A stretch of DNA of 64,000 bases from Notospermus geniculatus (lineage: Eukaryota > Nemertea > Pilidiophora > Heteronemertea > Lineidae): the NCBI GenBank assembly GCA_002633025.1, contig NMRB01000421.1, forward strand, positions 1 to 64,000, written 5' to 3'. The notes under the pieces were generated by a model that saw only the letters and a list, made by a program, of their open reading frames with translations, was not told the origin of the DNA and did not search any database. This document shows positions 39,620 through 53,500 of the stretch, one piece after another; positions within the stretch are counted from its first letter, which is position 1, and each line of letters starts with the position of its first letter. The position numbers were made by a program, and so were the translations under genes.

Positions 39620-42600
39620 ATGGAGCGTTGGAGCGGTAGGGTGGCACTGGTAACCGGCAGCTCTGCCGGTGTTGGAGCTGCACTTGCGAAGAAGTTAGTG
39701 CAAAGTGGTATGAAGGTTTTTGCTTGTGCAAGGAACATCCAGAAAATCGAGGTAAGGCAAAAGGCTGGTCACAGGTTCGTCCATAGCCATGCTTAGGCCT
39801 ATTTATCAGACTGCAGGCGCCAACTTCGAACGTATGCACGAGTCTGAAGAGGCAGTACATGTATATTCATGTGCACCCGCTGCCGTTACCTGCATGCAAG
39901 GCACATTCTTCTCTTTTTGAAGACTGCTTCACACAGAATCTGTTCTCAAGGATTTCAACTGATGGAGAACGAAGCATCACATTGATATACTGCATAGGCC
40001 TACCTACAGCAGCAGGCCTAGTTTGCTGAGCTCACTTGGTTGCATTGGCGTAGGCCTAATGGCTGATATTTATAAAAGCTAACAAATGCTTTTACTTCAA
40101 GTTTTGTAATACATTTACATGTACATTGGACATTGATGTGCAAATCTTAAGTAAAAATCAAAATTTTGATAATCTCAAATATCTCAGCAACCACTCAACA
40201 GATTTTGATGAAACAACGCCCCAAATCCTTAGAAAGTTCCACTTTATCAAAACTGGAAAAAAAATCACAAAAAATTACATAATAAAAATGATTTTTTTGT
40301 GTATTTTCTGACGGGCTATTACATAACTACGACTCCGAAATATCGAAACTTTTGATGCAGAAATATGACCAACAGGATATACTTTCATATGGAACAAACG
40401 GTGATAAAACAGTAGTATTTGAAATATTCAAGGTATCAGGTGGAGATAAACTTTTGTGAAAGATTGTACATGATCAAGGCCTTTGCAAACGGGGATAGCC
40501 TACTTTCATACACATGTACCACCACCGTACACTCTTGTAGGAAAGTATAAAGGACAGCAAGTTTTCCTAAATATCACAAAAACCATTGGAGCTACAGCAA
40601 TGGTATTTGCACCCAATCTTTAGCAACATGTTGGGCATAGAACCATTGTGTTTTGCCAAAAATCAATTTTAATTAATTAAGAGAAAAATGACATTTTGTA
40701 AAATGACTTTTTTCACAATGTTTGAAAAATTGTCCGATTATACATGTACATGTACATGATCAAGGCCTATAATTTGCAAATGGGGATGGCCTACTTTCAT
40801 ACACACGTACGCATATGCCATGCGTCGCGAATGAGTCGAAGGCTATTCATCCTAGTGCACGATCATTGTGATTTTGTGAATACCGTGTAAGAAAAAGCCG
40901 GGAGTGCATGCATGGCAATGATGGGCAATAAATCCGGAGGCCGACATGATATGGACATATGGTGAAAAACATGGCAAAGCAAGCCAGAGTTCGATATCTA
41001 TCTCCTCGTTCGAAACACATAGCTTAATACACATCGGGGGCGGATCCGCTGGGGGAGGGGGTTTGTAGGGTTCAGGTTTGCATACCTGTGAGACAACAAC
41101 GTAAGGCTTAGCCTCAAGAGGCAGCATTTCTGTTGCAGGAACTGAAGCAGGAATGTGAAAAAGCTAAGTATCCAGGTTCTCTGTTTCCAATAAAGTGTGA
41201 CTTAAGGAAGGAAGATGAGATTCTTGCTATGTTTTCAACCATCAAAGAGCAGGCTGGTGGAGTTGACGTGTGCGTGAATAATGCCGGTATGGGAGTCAAG
41301 GGTGACAGTCTTGTTGAGGGAAAAACTGAACATTGGAGAGATATGATGGAGGTATGTGTGAAAAAAAGAGCATAGCCTATACATTTTCAGCTCGAAAAGA
41401 CGTCTGTCAAATAAACGTTTAGAATTGAGGTGCTTTCTGATTAAACCGTAATTACGGAGTAATGCGCGATCTGATTGGCCGCCACAAAACCACATATTGG
41501 CGTTCTAATATGTTTTCAGACAATTAACAGATTGGTTAAGCGTTCTGATTCGTTCCCACTTCCATTTTGCGATTTCATCCCGTACTCCTGTCAGGGTATC
41601 AGGCTACTTCGGCAGTGGAAGTACGATTCCAATATACAGAGTTTTCGCAAAGCNCAGTCTTGTTGAGGGAAAAACTGAGCATTGGAGAGCTATGATGGAG
41701 GTATGCTGAAGAGTGAAAAAAAGATACGGGAGAATCCAACTTACATTGTATCTCGACGCGAGTACAGGTCATAAAAATTTTGTCAGTTCTTAAAATATCG
41801 TAATATAGTAGGGGTAACAGCTTACATGTATAGGTATAATATAAGCTGTTCCATTTACCATTATGCTACCCCTCTATTACGGTATTATTAAAACTTAGAA
41901 AATTTTTATGACATGGACTCGCGTCGAGGTAAGTTGGATTCGCCCGTACATTCAGTTCTCAAAGACGCCTACCAAATACATGTACAACGCCAAGAATTAC
42001 GATGCTTCTGATTAGTCGTTTATTTGAACCGTAATTACTGAGAAAGGCGCGATCTGATTGGTCGCCACAAAAGCGCATAGTAGCGTTCTTATTGGTTTTC
42101 AGACATAGCGCATCTTAATAAGCGTTCTGATTGGTTTCCACTTCCAATCGACGATTTTACCCGCAATTCATTTGTCACAGTATCAGGCTACTTCGGCAGT
42201 GGAAGCGCTATTCCAATGTATTCAAATCAGCATGAAGCACCGATGGAAGCGTCGATCTGAACATATCTGATGCGACTTATTCTGATTTCCTATGTAAATT
42301 TTCCCTCAAGGTGAACCTTCTTGCATACGGAATCGTGGCAAGGGAGGCACTCAAATCCATGAGAAACCGTAATGTTGATGATGGACACCTGGTCTACATA
42401 AATAGGTACAGTGTACACTGACAACATTTTTCCAACATTCACTCTTAACACCATGTTGGACAAAGTTGTCTATCGACCTACATTTGTATCCAACAAAGAT
42501 GGCGGTCTAACCGTTCTCACCATATGACGTCAGCAGCTTAATACATGTACCATTCAATGGCTGCCCTGGCACGCTGAGCTACATGTAGGCCTAGTCAAGT

Positions 42601-44243
42601 GGGCCACAGCCACAAATGTGAGGTAAAATAACTGTATGAGAGGATGCGTTTGGTACGGTACTGTTATTTATTATCGTGCTTAGACAATGAATGGCCACGA
42701 CGTCATTATACGAGAACTGGTACATGTAGGCCACCATCTTTTTTTGAAAGGTCCATACTGTGTATTGGAGAGAAGAGTTTACTTTCCAGTATGTTGTCAA
42801 ATGTTGCAAATTTGTTTGCCTGTCACGGGGTCGAAAACCTTGTTGAGGTTTGTTTTGTTAAAATATTGGGAAAATGTTGTTAGTACAAGTAATTGAACAT
42901 GTCATATATTAAGCCGGCGTGCAGCCGCCAGATTGCGATGTACAAATTCAACAACACTGTAGCCTACCGGCGTACAGCGGAGAAAACGAAGTTATTAGGC
43001 GGAGTCTCATCTGGGTTTGGTTCAGGAATATTGATGTGCCTACTTTAATCCACTTCTCGAAAGAACACAGAACTGAAATAAACGAAGTAGGCCTACATGT
43101 TTAAAGTGGCTCCTTTGGTTGAGATTGTCAACCGAGCCAAGTCATCGTTGCGAAGATAATATATGTTGGCGTTAGCTGTCTTGGCGTTATCTCACCAATG
43201 ATGTCATATTTCAGTGGCTCTGGTTTATACTTCTTGGATTACCCCAGGTGGCATTTCTACGAGTGCACCAAACATGGTGTAACGGCGCAGGTGGAAGGCA
43301 TGAGAAAGGAACTACGGCACTTGAAATCCCACATCAGGGTGACAGTAAGAAATTTTGCTCACAGCATAATTTGATTGCATTTCGATGGAAGATTCAGCAG
43401 GGAATCATTGATTAAAGTAATCTTACTTTGGCTGCTTAAGCTGCACAGGAACTGTACTACGTAATCACCGTATATTTCGAATTTTCTCTTTTAAGCCATA
43501 GTTACATGAAATTTATACTTCTAGCACATATGTCCGGGTGTGATAGAGACCGAATTCTTCAAGAGGGCCGGTGGGGATCACTTCCACCAAGAGGTATTTG
43601 GTTCTGGTGACAAAGTAAGTGTAAAAGTGTGTGGTACATGTATTTATGCAAAGGTTTGTTGAGATGGGGAGGGCTTCATATCATCCGGGATTTTCCTTCA
43701 CCTTGTCGTTTTATATTTTATCCACGTTTTCCAGCCTCTTGCCCCGGAAGATGTCGCTGACGGTGTAATGTATGCCTTAGCAGCTCCACCCCATGTTCAG
43801 GTGAGTGCATTAAAAAATTCAATCCGCTTTTTTCCTAGGATTACTGGGGAAAATGCGTTGTTTACTGGACACCGTAAACATTTTCATGTGCGTGGAAGTG
43901 CAATAGAATAGGTACATGTACGTACATAATGTGTCGTGCTGTTGGACCTAAAACGACACATCGCGTGTGGGAGAATACGGACTCTTCTCTCGAGACATGT
44001 ACATGTATTACCGTATCGTGGGGTTACTTTGGCCGGGGGGGGGATTGGCCTTGGACATACATGTACGTACGTAATACACAACGTTTGAAAACGTTCTGGG
44101 CCTATTTTACTCCTAGGTGGCAGTGAATTGAAAATTTACACAGTGAACGGCGTGACCATGAATCCAAGATTCATTTCTTTCGACGTTTCTGTACCTTACA
44201 GGTTTTCCAAATGACGCTTTACAGCACCGAAGAACCGATTTAA
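39620..44243 (+). CDS. DHRS11-like: Short-chain dehydrogenase/reductase, DHRS11-like, copy D (assembly join inside)
   Basis: Exons as assembled: 39620-39751, 41139-41351, then after the N at 41654 a second, partial exon 2 end (41655-41700), and exons 42311-42405, 43215-43344, 43525-43614, 43735-43800 and 44202-44243. Skipping the partial duplicate gives a 255-residue protein with TGSSAGVG, NNAG, Ser149 (in SGSG), Tyr162/Lys166 (HFYECTKHG) and HICPG. The presence of two exon 2 ends means the two sides of the N probably come from different gene copies, so this may be two genes (a 5' part and a 3' part) or a haplotype mix. Confidence 0.8.
40170..40740. other. Sequence unique to intron 1 of dehydrogenase D
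   Basis: About 570 bp of A/T-rich sequence with no counterpart in introns 1 of B and C, interrupting a family 3 MITE near 40070-40165. It ends in a short ACATGT run after which the copy C-like sequence resumes. No open frame of note; probably an inserted repeat. Confidence 0.5.
41655..41700 (+). pseudogene. Second, partial exon 2 end next to an assembly N
   Basis: 46 bp identical in frame to the end of dehydrogenase exon 2 (LVEGKTEHWRAMME) followed by a proper donor GTATGC. It starts immediately after the N at 41654. It is either the remnant of a fifth gene whose 5' half fell in the gap, or a misjoin. Confidence 0.8.
41740..41950. repeat. Inverted repeat in intron 2 of dehydrogenase D
   Basis: GAATCCAACTTACATTGTAT and CTCGACGCGAGTACAGGTCAT on the left pair with ATGACATGGACTCGCGTCGA and TAAGTTGGATTC on the right, with a second inner pair around TAATATAGTAGGGGTAACAG. 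About 210 bp, MITE-like, absent from the other copies. Confidence 0.7.
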
Positions 44244-44560
44244 TTTGTAAAAGTTTGCTTTCTCAAGAAGGATAAGAACTTGGCCTCAACTTACCTCAGT
44301 CCGAATTGAAAGAAAAAACAAGAGGAACCACGAAATCGAGATGCATTTGTCCTACCTTGAATTAAAGACTGCATGTATAATGAAGCATTGAAAGCATGTA
44401 ATCTGTAGATTTTTTCCTTTTACATCAATAGTAGAATTATAGACAGGCAGATATCATTGTCTTAGAAAACATTCTGTTGCTTGTTCACATTTTTTTGTCA
44501 GTTGCACGTGGTTTTCATTTTTTTGCATTTCAAATTCCATATTGCACGAAGAACATCGTG

Positions 44561-47500
44561 TTATAGTCTGTGGAAATTGGATCTGCTATTGGAGCGCACC
44601 ACATCTCGAGCCGGGAAGTCGTAATAGACGTAACATGGGGCGAATTTCATGACTCCCATCGTAAAGTCGTTGTCATCTTCGTCGTGAATGTCGACCTTTC
44701 CGAAAACGCATTCCGCATACGAAGGAGGAGGAACTGAAAATGAATATCATCCACGTAAGGTGAGGCACATGTATTATGAATAATGCATTTGTAACGGATT
44801 TTTTTTGTAAAAGCAATCTGCTACTGCCTAACAGCATTGCTGGACTCGTGGCTAAAACCTGTAGCGTTTTGATGGGCAATTACAATGGAAAATTACCATC
44901 AAGAATCGTTTTCGGTGGCATCAGTGTTGGAGGAATGTGTTTATTATTCAAATACATCTGCGGTCACTTGGCAACCTAACTCAAGAACATGATTCTGGGG
45001 TAATTCATTTAATTGATATCATCTTAGCACTTGAAGCGATGCTACATGTAGCAGTCTGACCTGAAAGAATGTTCAGAATGGAGGTCACTCCTTCCATTCT
45101 ATCTTTGCCTTTTATATCTCATGTTCATATCCGTTCACGCGATCTGATGCCCTTCGAATATACAAAGAACTTATTACTATGTTCCATTTCATAGAAGTAG
45201 CAAATATCAAAATAGCAACTCGCCAGGCACTATCGTAATTGATTGAAAGCATGCAATAAATATGTTCTTACAAATGCTTATTGAAAAATTTCAAGGAAAT
45301 TGCATTGGTTTAAATCACTTTTACGTTCAATTACGATATAAATGGAATTAAACGATGGAATTAAATTTTGAAGTTGATGGAAATTAATCGGAAATGACTC
45401 GTTGTAAATGATTTTCTTTTATTGTTTGCGGAAAGCACGGCGTGGAATTCGTCACAACGGTAATATGAAAACGTCGTCAACTTCTCCTCACGTCCTGTGT
45501 TTACCGAATCAACCCACCCTTCCCTTCCTCGCTGTTCAGTCATGCAATCATCATATCAGGAGTTATCGGACGTACCATTACTGTACCAGTCTTTGAGTTT
45601 TCCAATTGGCTCCGAGGACTGTCGTTTGCCATTATGCTGGTGGCGGCTGGGTGGTAGTCCGCTCTGGACCGGGGGAGAATTGACCACCAGTAAGGACAAC
45701 GGCACTTCAAGATCGAATCCAGGACCAACTGGGTTTACCACCAGCTTGAATAAAAACACATGACGTGTAGTCAAAAACGTTGAAAATGACGGAATTCTAA
45801 TGCATTTTTGAAACAGTCTTGAAGCATGAATAAATGAAGCATCCGTTTTCAGTCAATGGGTCATTTGAATAAAGACTAGTAAATGCTTTTACTTGAACTT
45901 TACAATACAAATGCACTGCTGTGCTGTACAAATCTGAAGTAAAAGCATTTACTAGTCTTTTTATTCATATGATCCAATGTGGTGGCCGTTTTGTTTGTAG
46001 CCAACGTCTATAGTTTACTGCACGGTTTTCAACGCCAAAGGAATGAATTTCGTCTTGAGACTTTCAAGTCTTCTTTGTATAACTTACCTTGACTTTGTAG
46101 TCGATGTCTATAATTCTGCACCCCAACAGACCTGATGGAGGAACAGGGGGTAGCTTCATATCTACACCACTCCACACTGCGGTGTCGCCAGGTCGGATTT
46201 CACCTTGCTTAAGTTCGGCGACCGTTCGTGTCGAGCGTCTTGATTTGGTTTTTGCATGAAATGTAATTATCTGTAAAAATATGGTGATTTCTTTATTTAC
46301 TGGTCATGCACCGTGAGTATTAATCATAAAGGTTCCATATCATTAGGTAGAAACGTCTATCAACTTCCGTTTCCAAAGGGCAAACATAGGAAGCCACTTT
46401 CACGACACGGGATGCGTTCTTTCCTGTCCGTTGCCGATGCAGCTTTGCGTTTGAATGGTTCAGGATGTTTCCATTCATGGATAATGTATATGAGCTTGTT
46501 CTTAACACTTGGGACCAAATGAACACTCCATGTCGAGCTGCTAAATGGCCGAGGTCGCAAATAATGTGAAAACTCCATGTGGAGCTGCTAAATGGCCGAG
46601 CTCACAAATAATATGAAAATAAGTCACGGGAAGGTCAATGTTCAAGTTGCTATTCATATGATGATGCAAAAAGACTTGTCCTCACCAACGAAGAGAGTTG
46701 AACCTATGGCCTCCAGGCGCTTCGACCGCTTGCTTGAACGACAAACACCATTATGCAGTTGATCGACACACGTACTGACAGTAGAACCATTGCTGTGCTC
46801 GTATGATTCTTACACTATGATGTCTACAGACCAGCTTCATCTATGACAGCACTTACTTGCTGAATTTCCAATTTGGAAGACGCCATCGTCCTGTTACTAT
46901 TATTGATGACCTCTCCATTCGGCCTCAAGTCCTCTCCAGGCACGAACGCTGTCTTTTCAAGTTTCAAAATGGCCGCTATTGGACCGGACTCGCAACACAT
47001 GCAGCAGAGCGTTTTCAGGGCTTGGCCAGATTGTGGTTGCTGAAAAAAATGCTTCTTCGAGAAGTGGCGAAATTTAGCGAACTCCTTTGGAGGCTGTCTT
47101 TGGCCACTGCCAACAATCAGCCAGGGAGGTTTTTAATAATCAACTCCGTCCATCAGCGCTGATCAATTTTTACCAAATCAATTTGCCCTTGCAAGACAAA
47201 TATTAAATGGAAGTCTCAGAACAAAAGCCAAGTATTGTCAGCGGTTATGGTCAGGATTGGCGAAGGTTTAATCCATTTGGACAATAGCACCGGACTTTGA
47301 TTTCAGGGGGATTTTCTCCACGTTCGTTTACCACGGCTCTCAGCCGGTTGATCGGATGATATGAGTCAGCGACTCGAAGTGTTCATTGTCGACCAATTTT
47401 GAGCACTCGCCCGGTTGATCTCACGTAGAGAAATGCATCAGGAGGAGGGCGTGCGTACTTACAAACGGATTTTGGTTTACATTATACCCTTCAGCATGAC

Positions 47501-50500
47501 TAATGATAGTGAATGGTTTCTTCGTCGTCTTATCAAATCTCCACGGCCTGTCGATGTAAGCCTTCGCCCAGTACCTCACCCGGCCGTACAGGTTTGATTC
47601 GAAAGATGCTGGAAGTTCGGGTGGCAGTTGAATCTTAAAAGGGTATTGGAATACGCCCGGCTTTAACACGGGATCATCTCCATCTTGTCCCTCAGCTGAA
47701 GTGAAAACAGACCTGCCAGGTGTAAAACTACGAGCCAGGTGTAAAAGTATAGCCTGTGGGTTCTGGTCTGCCGCGTATACCGTCACAAATGGCGCCACAT
47801 CTGTGCCGACATATAGGGTGCAGCACTGGTAGGGCAATGGCTTCATCACTAAAATGCGTATAGTAGTCTCGGTCACCCAGCCGCTGTTTCGAATTTGGGG
47901 ATCCGTCTGGGTATTAACGCCACTTTTTCTTTTACGAGCAGACCAAGATCCTGGTCTGGATGCTGATTGGCTAATCAGGGAGAGAGCTAGTCATTCATTC
48001 CCATCCGCCGATTCATCCCATTTGAAAATCGGGACAATCCGGGTGCTGATTGGGCAAGAGAAGTGATCATGTGATCTCATCATGGCGACGACCATATAAT
48101 GTCAGTTGGGATTTCTTTACCTCATCTTCCATACGGATACACAATTCCTGCTCAGTTTTCAGCCTGAAATTCAACGCCACTAAGTTGATGCTGTCCCGGA
48201 CGCTGTCTCAGATTACTTCGCTAATCGATTCATTGCCAGATTCAGACATTTTGGGAGGTTGGGAGGTGAAATTATAATCCAATAATGGAAGCAGCCATCT
48301 TGTCACGTGACCTACTACAGCACTTAACCCACAATGCACTGCATCACAGCAATAACGGCGTTATGTGCCAGACGTTTGTGTAGCAGTACTGCGGAATGAA
48401 ACGGCTGGCTGCGCGAGACTAAATGCGTAGTGGGGCGCCATCTAGAATGCGACAACTCGCTCGCGAGGTGTTTGGCACTATTGGTGCTTCAGTGCCATGG
48501 CCTTCAAATACATGCAAAGAAACTGTATCGCATTGTGTTTTCTGTCAGTTGTAGGATAGGATGAGTTTATTTGCTGGGAAACTAACCGTCTATGAGAATG
48601 TATAGGCGTACTTGAAGACTGTACCTGAATAGTCGAATACGCGTGAATTATTGTTTCATTAGACCCTTATTATACTTCACGGGTTAAAATCGTGTCAAGA
48701 GTGCCATTAACTTCCAAACTCTATTAGATGTGTATTGTTTTTTCTGTCAAACTGGCACTTAACAAATTCATTGTACTAAAATTGCAGGCATCACTAATTC
48801 AAGAAGCACCGAAGTACGCAATGTGCGCATTTTCGAGAGTCTTGTGTCAGGTGTGTCCGCTTTATGCAGTGGAGCATGAGAAATATTACACGATTACCGA
48901 TGGTAAAACTGTATCTATGGATTCGTTGATGGCGTGTGTACGAATGTCGTCATTTCCGTGGATGTAAGAAGGGCTCTGATTGGCTTGACTGAATTTTGAA
49001 TTTCGCAGTCGAGTTCTGAATTTCGCAGTCGAATTTTGAATTTTGCATGAGCCTTCTGGGCTTTCGTACGTTGATTCTCGTGGCTGCTAATGCTACATGT
49101 ATGTACATGTATTTTGGCCTCAGCTAAAAGCAGTTACTTTCTCGACTCAATCAGCATGTTCTTCTGGAGGATCATAGTATTAATGCCGCAGGGTACATAA
49201 CGGTGGAACATTGCACGGGGCTAAACCCCTCTCCCTTCTTCCGGTTTGGGACTGCTTCACGTGAAGCTCTCCTATAACTTTACCGAATCCGTAAACCATT
49301 TTTTATTTGCGGGCAACCTATTGTTCACCATTAGCCTAACAAAGGATTTGCGTACACTTAAAAACTTACGGGGCTTTGTGAATAGGGAGTTTTCGCAAAG
49401 CCCCCAAACGGTAACGTGAACACCCGTTGTTCGATGCCACGAAGAGAGCACCGAACAAAAGGATAGACGTTTGCATTGGCGTTTCGGGGGGTTTGCGAAA
49501 ACTCCCTATAATGAGGTCCCTGCTTCGGAGACTATGCTAGGTTAATTGCACATGTTGGAAGGGAAGCGATAAAAAATAGCATTTCCTTTTCGTCATGTTG
49601 TAGTGAGGCTGTTTGCTGTCAAACTGTGGGGTTTAACGCGACATCTCACGTTTATCGGCTAGGAATTCCCACCTGTGAAAATATCCTCCATCAAATTAAA
49701 CCAAACACATCGAAGTGCGTCACCTTAGTGATGTCGTGGATCAACCGCTTCGAGCAGGAAACTCCATTCGCTCTTTCATTTCACGCCGGTGAATAACACG
49801 GTTCATGAAAGTTTGGACGGAAGGAGTGATTTATTGGGCGCGAGATGGTGTTTTTTGCCATATTAGAGAAAGGTCTTGTCGTGAAATTAAATTACCTGCC
49901 AGCCGAAACATTACGTTTCAGACTCGCCATTCACAGAAAGGTGCTTTGAGTGCTGCCCTCTCAAAAAAGACAATCTCGTCACCCGTTACTAGCCACTAAA
50001 TGTGAGTGAAGTATGGTCGTGGACATAGCAATTAAAATGGCAATAATCGATCGTGACATTAATACACGGATTAAGTCAGTGAACCCTATTCCATTTATGA
50101 AAGTTGATGATTTATACTCCCTGCTTTGCCTTGTTTCCATGGATCTGCATGTTAATGTATTCTGCAGCATGGTGCCTTGTTTGTGTACCGTATGTTAATG
50201 ATGCGTGTTTGGAAATGGATGTTTCGGGTAGTGGGTTCGCAAATTATGCAAAAATGGCTGACATATGAGCACCAAGAATGAAATCTTTGGTAATTGATGT
50301 TTGAATTCGTGAACCCAAATTCAATAGGAAATGTTGGTTTGCTTGGTGTCAGTAGCCGTATCGGTTTTCCATTTCCATCCCTGGTGCACGTCATACCAGT
50401 GAGGGACGTTGCGCAGTGAGGTTGCAAAGGAGGCTAGGCTAGACGCACATTGGCGGCAAATACATGTACCTACATGTATGCGGTAGGGGTGTTTTTGAAG

Positions 50501-53500
50501 TCGACTAACCCGGCTGAATGTCGAGTCCAGCAGCGTTGGGTCAGTCGATTTTGAAAACACCCCTGCCGCATTGAGATTTGCCGTCAATGTGCGCCTAGCG
50601 TCTTTCATTCAATAGGGAGTTTTCGCAAAGCCCCCGAAACGCCAACGTGAACGCCAAACCCATTGTTCGATGCCACGAAGAGAGCACCGAACAAAAGGAT
50701 AGACGTTCGTGTTGGCGTTTCGGGGGCTTTGCGAAAACTCGGTAAACTAATACCAAACATCCAGGCCCTAGGCTTATACCTTACTGATGTCAGTGGCATC
50801 GAACTTTGTCAAAATTTCGTGCCGATGGATTGTCTTGCTGCACAGCTCTCGCGCCAGGGCAATAACAGTTGGGAAAGCTTGGGCAGTCCCCATGTATCAC
50901 GACAAAATTAATGGTAAATTTTTAACTGCAGGATTGTGTGTTTCGTATGTTGCTGTGCTATTAGATCATTAATTACGTACTAAACGTGCCCATTTTGCAC
51001 ATGTTTACGCTTGATAAATTGATGTGGTCTGTCATACATTGTGAAGATAAACTGTTTGGATAGCGTTATGGATGGGAAAAACGCGTTGTTTGCATTATCA
51101 ATTATGAAAATTTAGAGAGAACCGACGCGCAGTAAAGCTTTGTTATATCCCACGTGTTGAAATTCATCAACAGGTACAACGTTATTTTAATTACTTAATA
51201 GACAAGCAGGCACTGTACCGGAGCTTTTGGTAAAAATATAGTTTTTAGCACGCCATTCAACATTTGATGCATGACCTCCTGTGAGGTATAAATGGGAAAT
51301 GGGTGACTGACCCCTGGGCCGAGCGCAGACCTGACCAACTGTCATTTTTACATTTATTTAAAAATTTATGTGAATCTTGACCGTACTAAATTGAGAATCC
51401 AACTTACCCTTGCCGAATAAAACTTGCGTTTGGTTGAAGTACGTCTCGCCAGCGGTGAATGCCTTGGTGACAGTTCGGCGATTCTTGCCCGAGCCTGACG
51501 TGTGGCGCTCGGTCCAATAGACGTATGCACTTCCATGCAGGAGAATGCGCACACCTGTAGAGAAAGGAGCAACACGTGGTCTACATTTTGTCGCACGAAG
51601 GTTTTGCTGTAGCGGATGATGATCATTTCGAGGGATGCAACCATGTGAGCCTTGTCTGTCCAGAATTACTGGCCTTCTGAAATACTCATCATGAAATATC
51701 AAGGCCTACCGTCATTTCGTCTTTGGACAACCTCCCGCACGGTTTCTGTGTGGAGGGTTCATTGAAATAGCGTTGACAGAACCCATTGGCTTGCGTGAAC
51801 CGTACCGCAAGACGCACCGGAATCCGGTGTAACATCTGCCAGTGTTCCCCATCTGTCAGTGTTTTTCCCTTCTATTGTCTGACGGAATAAGCCGCGACTT
51901 GACAATAGGGGACACACATAGAAACATGTCGATCTACATGTATCTCCTAGCGTTTCCCAAACAATAAGGGGGACCCACAGAAACACTGGCATATATAACA
52001 CATGTTCTGTGGACGCAAGGCAATCTCTGTTCAGCGACACCAAGTGGGGAAAACATAAGGGTTTTCTCATATCGCTTGTTGACCAGCCTGATATGATAGA
52101 TTGGTCCCAAGGGATCGACGCACATCATCCACGCTGCTAACGCAATTTCGGACAGTTGCTAAGTGACGAAAGCGTGATTTGAAGATCCATTGGAAATAAT
52201 AAACGCCAAATGGTATATTTTCATTGTCAACAATCCCATTCAAATCTGTCAAATTGATTGGCTAGTGTCGACTAGCACATGCTTCAGGTTCCAAAACCTG
52301 GTGCTCTGTGATATTGAACTCAATAATGACCAGCATTACATGTATTGTCAATTTAGCTTTGAAAAATATCCACAGATAGCAAAATTCGTGATGTTGATAC
52401 TCTGTCGGGTTCTCTAGCGAAGATATAAGGAGAGATGACCAATAGCAATACATCTACATGTAGGCTATATGTACATGTATATGACGATTGCCTGTACCAT
52501 ACAACACGATATGCAGCCTTTCTTGTGTTTAGGCCTACATGTATACAGGCCCTACAATGTAGCATAATAAATGAAAGTTTGATTTGAGTGAAAATGATGA
52601 GGCAGGCGGGCAGTGGATCACAATCCACGCCCATCCGCGAAGCGTAAACGGCATTTTGTGGAGTCGGGAGCTCCCTGCATGGATCACTATAAACGGGTTT
52701 TTTCCAGATATAGTAGGAAAAATAGTAAATCTCCCGCATTGGACCCTAATCTCCAGCAAAGAAGTTGCTGAAACTCCAGCATTGGCCCAAGGGACCCTTG
52801 AGCTCTGCGCGTGGTATGCTGCACTGTGATCGAGGGAATACATTCGTAATGTATCACTTTCGATATTCAATTAATCCAGATACACTCAGTAGCTGTAGAA
52901 TGAACAAACAGATCCAATTTTATTCCACTGCAATAAAATGGCTATCGACGGGGATGACAACAAGCCATGCAATCGGTGATATGCGCGGTCGCTTTGTGAA
53001 TCTGTTTGTAACACTGTATTAACGTGTTGTGTGGGAGTTCTGATGAAGGACAGCGGAACTGTGCACTAACGTTAGTCAAATATTCAGAGAAATAAATGAG
53101 TTTTTCATTACTTCGTACTGTGTGTATGACTGTACATGCATTTTCATTTTGTCACTTAATTGTTGACGCAACAGGCCAATGGATGGAAAATAAATCGTAC
53201 GGTTCCTATCTTGTGTTTTTAAGCCCGTTTCACACTGTAACGTTCAGTCCATATTTTATGAATACCGGGCCATGTCATTTTCATTGACTGGTGTGTCCAA
53301 ATTAGGGACACTCCGATGAGAACACTAAAATGAGCGTAACACCCAAACCGGATGTCCGATCGTTATAAAATAAGACCATTTTGTTCTTGGGAAAATTTCC
53401 TATCATGTACCGGTGTAGCGTTTTTTTCTGCTGCTCCGTGCTGTGAATACATAGCAGCAGTATTTCACGAGCAGCAGAAATACACGTTATACCGGTACTT

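Noticed and set aside
48728-48967. 79-residue plus-strand frame in ARRDC intron 2
   Set aside because: No recognisable domain, no splice context and no paralogue in the window; consistent with chance.
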